Below are positions 5,099 through 6,202 of a stretch of DNA of 6,202 nt, piece by piece. Location of the stretch: assembly GCA_016205125.1 (NCBI GenBank), contig JACQJE010000012.1, positions 1-6,202 of the forward strand, in the 5' to 3' direction. Within the stretch, counting starts at the first letter, position 1; every line of letters begins with the position of its first letter. The notes beneath the pieces were generated by a model that worked only from the letters and a program-made list of their open reading frames with translations, had not been told where the DNA came from and made no database searches. A program made the position numbers and the translations under genes. The stretch comes from Deltaproteobacteria bacterium. Its GTDB lineage: Bacteria; Bdellovibrionota; O2-12-FULL-43-9; JACQJE01.

Positions 5099-5884
5099 AT
5101 GGAATGGGAAATCTTCCAGGTGATTTGGATTTTGATGTTGGGGTCTGTCGTTGGAAGTTTTCTCAACGTTTGTGCGATGAGAATTCCCGCTGGAGAGTCG
5201 ATTGTCAGGCCCCGCTCATTCACAGACTGCTGCAGGCGTCCCCTTCCCTGGTATGACAATGTTCCCCTCATCAGTTTTCTCCTCTTGCGCGGAAAATGCC
5301 GTTATTGCCATGCCCGGATTTCGGTTCAGCATCCCCTGGCTGAAGCCGCAACGGTTCTGCTTGCTCTCGCTGTCTGGCTGCAATGGGGATGGACGTGGCT
5401 CGCTCTCATCAATTTTGTCCTCTGTTCTCTCCTCGTCATCGTTTTTCTCATCGATTTGCACCACTACATCATTCCGAATGTGATCACTTTTCCGGGAATG
5501 GGAATTGGATTCTCATTGTCGGTTGCAGGGGTGCTTGCGGTCTCCTGGAGGGATTCGCTCCTGGGATTTGCGCTGGGAGGGGGACTCCTCTGGTTGATTG
5601 CTGTTCTCTATCAGAAAGTGCGGAAAAGAGAGGGCTTGGGGGGTGGAGATATCAAGCTCCTTGGAATGCTCGGTACCTTTATCGGGGTTAAGGGCGTTCT
5701 CCTGACCCTCTTTATCAGCTCGCTCCTGGGCGGCGCAGTTGGCTTGTACGCGATGATTGTCCATCGGAAGGGGCGCCATTACGCCCTCCCCTTTGGTCCC
5801 TTTATTGTCATTGGAGCGGTGATCTACCTCTTCTTTGGCGAGACATTATTGGATTGGTATTTTCAACAATATCTTCAGCTTTAA
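5099..5884 (+). CDS. pilD: Prepilin peptidase / N-methyltransferase (PilD, type IV leader peptidase, A24 family)
   Basis: This 261-residue polytopic protein is of usual length. The N-terminal methyltransferase-associated region has GSFLNVCAMRIP (19-30), PLPWYDNVPLISF (48-60) and RGKCRYC (64-70). The A24 aspartyl protease core has LIDLHHYIIPNVIT with D119 and GLGGGDIKLLGMLG with D184, the two catalytic aspartates. LPFGPFIVIGA (230-240) is the conserved C-terminal motif. It should cleave the leader of type IV prepilins or pseudopilins at the inner membrane and methylate the new N-terminal residue. The cytoplasmic zinc site normally has two CxxC pairs. The second is intact (C67, C70), but the first reads T42-D-C44-C45, so its first cysteine is replaced by Thr and an extra Cys sits next to the second. 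It follows the pilR-like gene by 11 bases. It could serve a type II secretion system as well as pili. Confidence 0.93.
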   Translation: MEWEIFQVIWILMLGSVVGSFLNVCAMRIPAGESIVRPRSFTDCCRRPLPWYDNVPLISFLLLRGKCRYCHARISVQHPLAEAATVLLALAVWLQWGWTWLALINFVLCSLLVIVFLIDLHHYIIPNVITFPGMGIGFSLSVAGVLAVSWRDSLLGFALGGGLLWLIAVLYQKVRKREGLGGGDIKLLGMLGTFIGVKGVLLTLFISSLLGGAVGLYAMIVHRKGRHYALPFGPFIVIGAVIYLFFGETLLDWYFQQYLQL

Positions 5885-6202
5885 CCGAGCCTTCCCCTCA
5901 ACTTAGGATCGAGGGCATCGCGCAGAGCATCCCCTACAATATTGAAGCTCAAGACAATAAAGAACATCGCGAGGGTAGAGCCCGCCAGTTGCCACCAGAC
6001 ACCGCGAAAAAGCTCTTGTGTAGACTCGCTGAGCATGATTCCCCAACTCGTCCCCCCTTGTACTCCCAGCCCCAGGTAACTCAAGATGACCTCGCTCTTG
6101 ATGGCATAAGTGAACTGCAGGGAAAATTGGATGATGACAATGTGAAAGACATTCGGAAGGATATGGATGACCATCCTTCGGAGATGTCCAGCCCCGATCG
6201 CC
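5881..6202 (-). CDS. ABC transporter permease, DppC/OppC type, C-terminal part (5' end outside window)
   Basis: The reverse frame is open from the right edge to TAA at 5883-5881, giving about 106 codons. The methionine at 6174 is internal, because the frame continues upstream with AIGAGHLRRMVIHILPN. That is the EAA-type loop of binding-protein-dependent permeases, which docks onto the ATPase subunits. After it come a membrane segment, SYLGLGVQGGTSWGIML (typical of DppC/OppC SFLGLG-x-P-x-x-SWG), a last hydrophobic helix (about LAGSTLAMFFIVLSFNIVG) and the family ending GDALRDALDPKLRGRLG. It would form half of a channel importing di- or oligopeptides (or nickel or another ligand) across the inner membrane. 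Its transport partners are outside the window. It converges on the prepilin peptidase gene, with the two stop codons overlapping by four bases. Confidence 0.88.
   Translation of the reverse strand, partial: AIGAGHLRRMVIHILPNVFHIVIIQFSLQFTYAIKSEVILSYLGLGVQGGTSWGIMLSESTQELFRGVWWQLAGSTLAMFFIVLSFNIVGDALRDALDPKLRGRLG

Noticed and set aside
5383..5779. Plus and minus frames overlapping pilD
   Set aside because: They are shadows of the prepilin peptidase frame, whose catalytic motifs are intact.

Overview
The window looks like chromosomal DNA of a free-living, probably Gram-negative bacterium with ordinary bacterial codon use and roughly balanced GC. It holds five protein genes, two of them cut by the window edges. 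The gene mix is sulfur relay to tRNA or thiamine, a PilS/PilR-type two-component pair with a prepilin peptidase, and a peptide-type ABC permease. Together with a dispersed GTCATTCTGAG-type repeat, this would fit Nitrospirota, Deltaproteobacteria-like or candidate-phylum genomes. I cannot fix the phylum from the sequence alone.

Left part, minus strand (1-1540). A NifS/IscS-type cysteine desulfurase is followed by the N-terminal third of ThiI, with an ATGA stop/start overlap. I recognised ThiI only by translating the reverse strand, because its 3' end lies outside the window. The two form a sulfur-relay operon: the desulfurase makes a cysteine persulfide and ThiI uses it for 4-thiouridine in tRNA and, in some bacteria, for the thiamine thiazole.

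Middle (1541-2041). This is a 501-bp divergent intergenic region with unusually dense structure. It has a near-consensus sigma70-type promoter pointing left, placed so close to the desulfurase ATG that the mRNA would be essentially leaderless. A competing reading is a 9-codon upstream mini-ORF with a perfect extended Shine-Dalgarno. The region also has four same-direction AATT(T)GTC motifs, a rightward promoter overlapped by two 15-bp palindromes, a tandem 20-bp AT-rich repeat, and a MITE-like element of about 154 bp. That element has 13-bp inverted repeats, 12-bp direct repeats outside them, and nested internal palindromes.

Right part, plus strand (2042-5884). A six-helix PilS-like sensor kinase, a PilR-like sigma54 activator and a PilD-like prepilin peptidase/methyltransferase are packed as one operon (26-bp overlap, then an 11-bp gap). 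The likely logic is that PilS senses in the membrane and phosphorylates PilR, PilR drives sigma54-dependent pilin transcription elsewhere, and PilD processes the prepilins. No pilin or pilus motor gene is in the window.

Right edge, minus strand (5881-6202). The C-terminal end of a DppC/OppC-type ABC permease converges on the peptidase gene; the two stop codons overlap and there is no room for a terminator. I did not find a clearly new multi-gene system. The most unusual parts are the intergenic region and a broken zinc-site cysteine pair in the peptidase.
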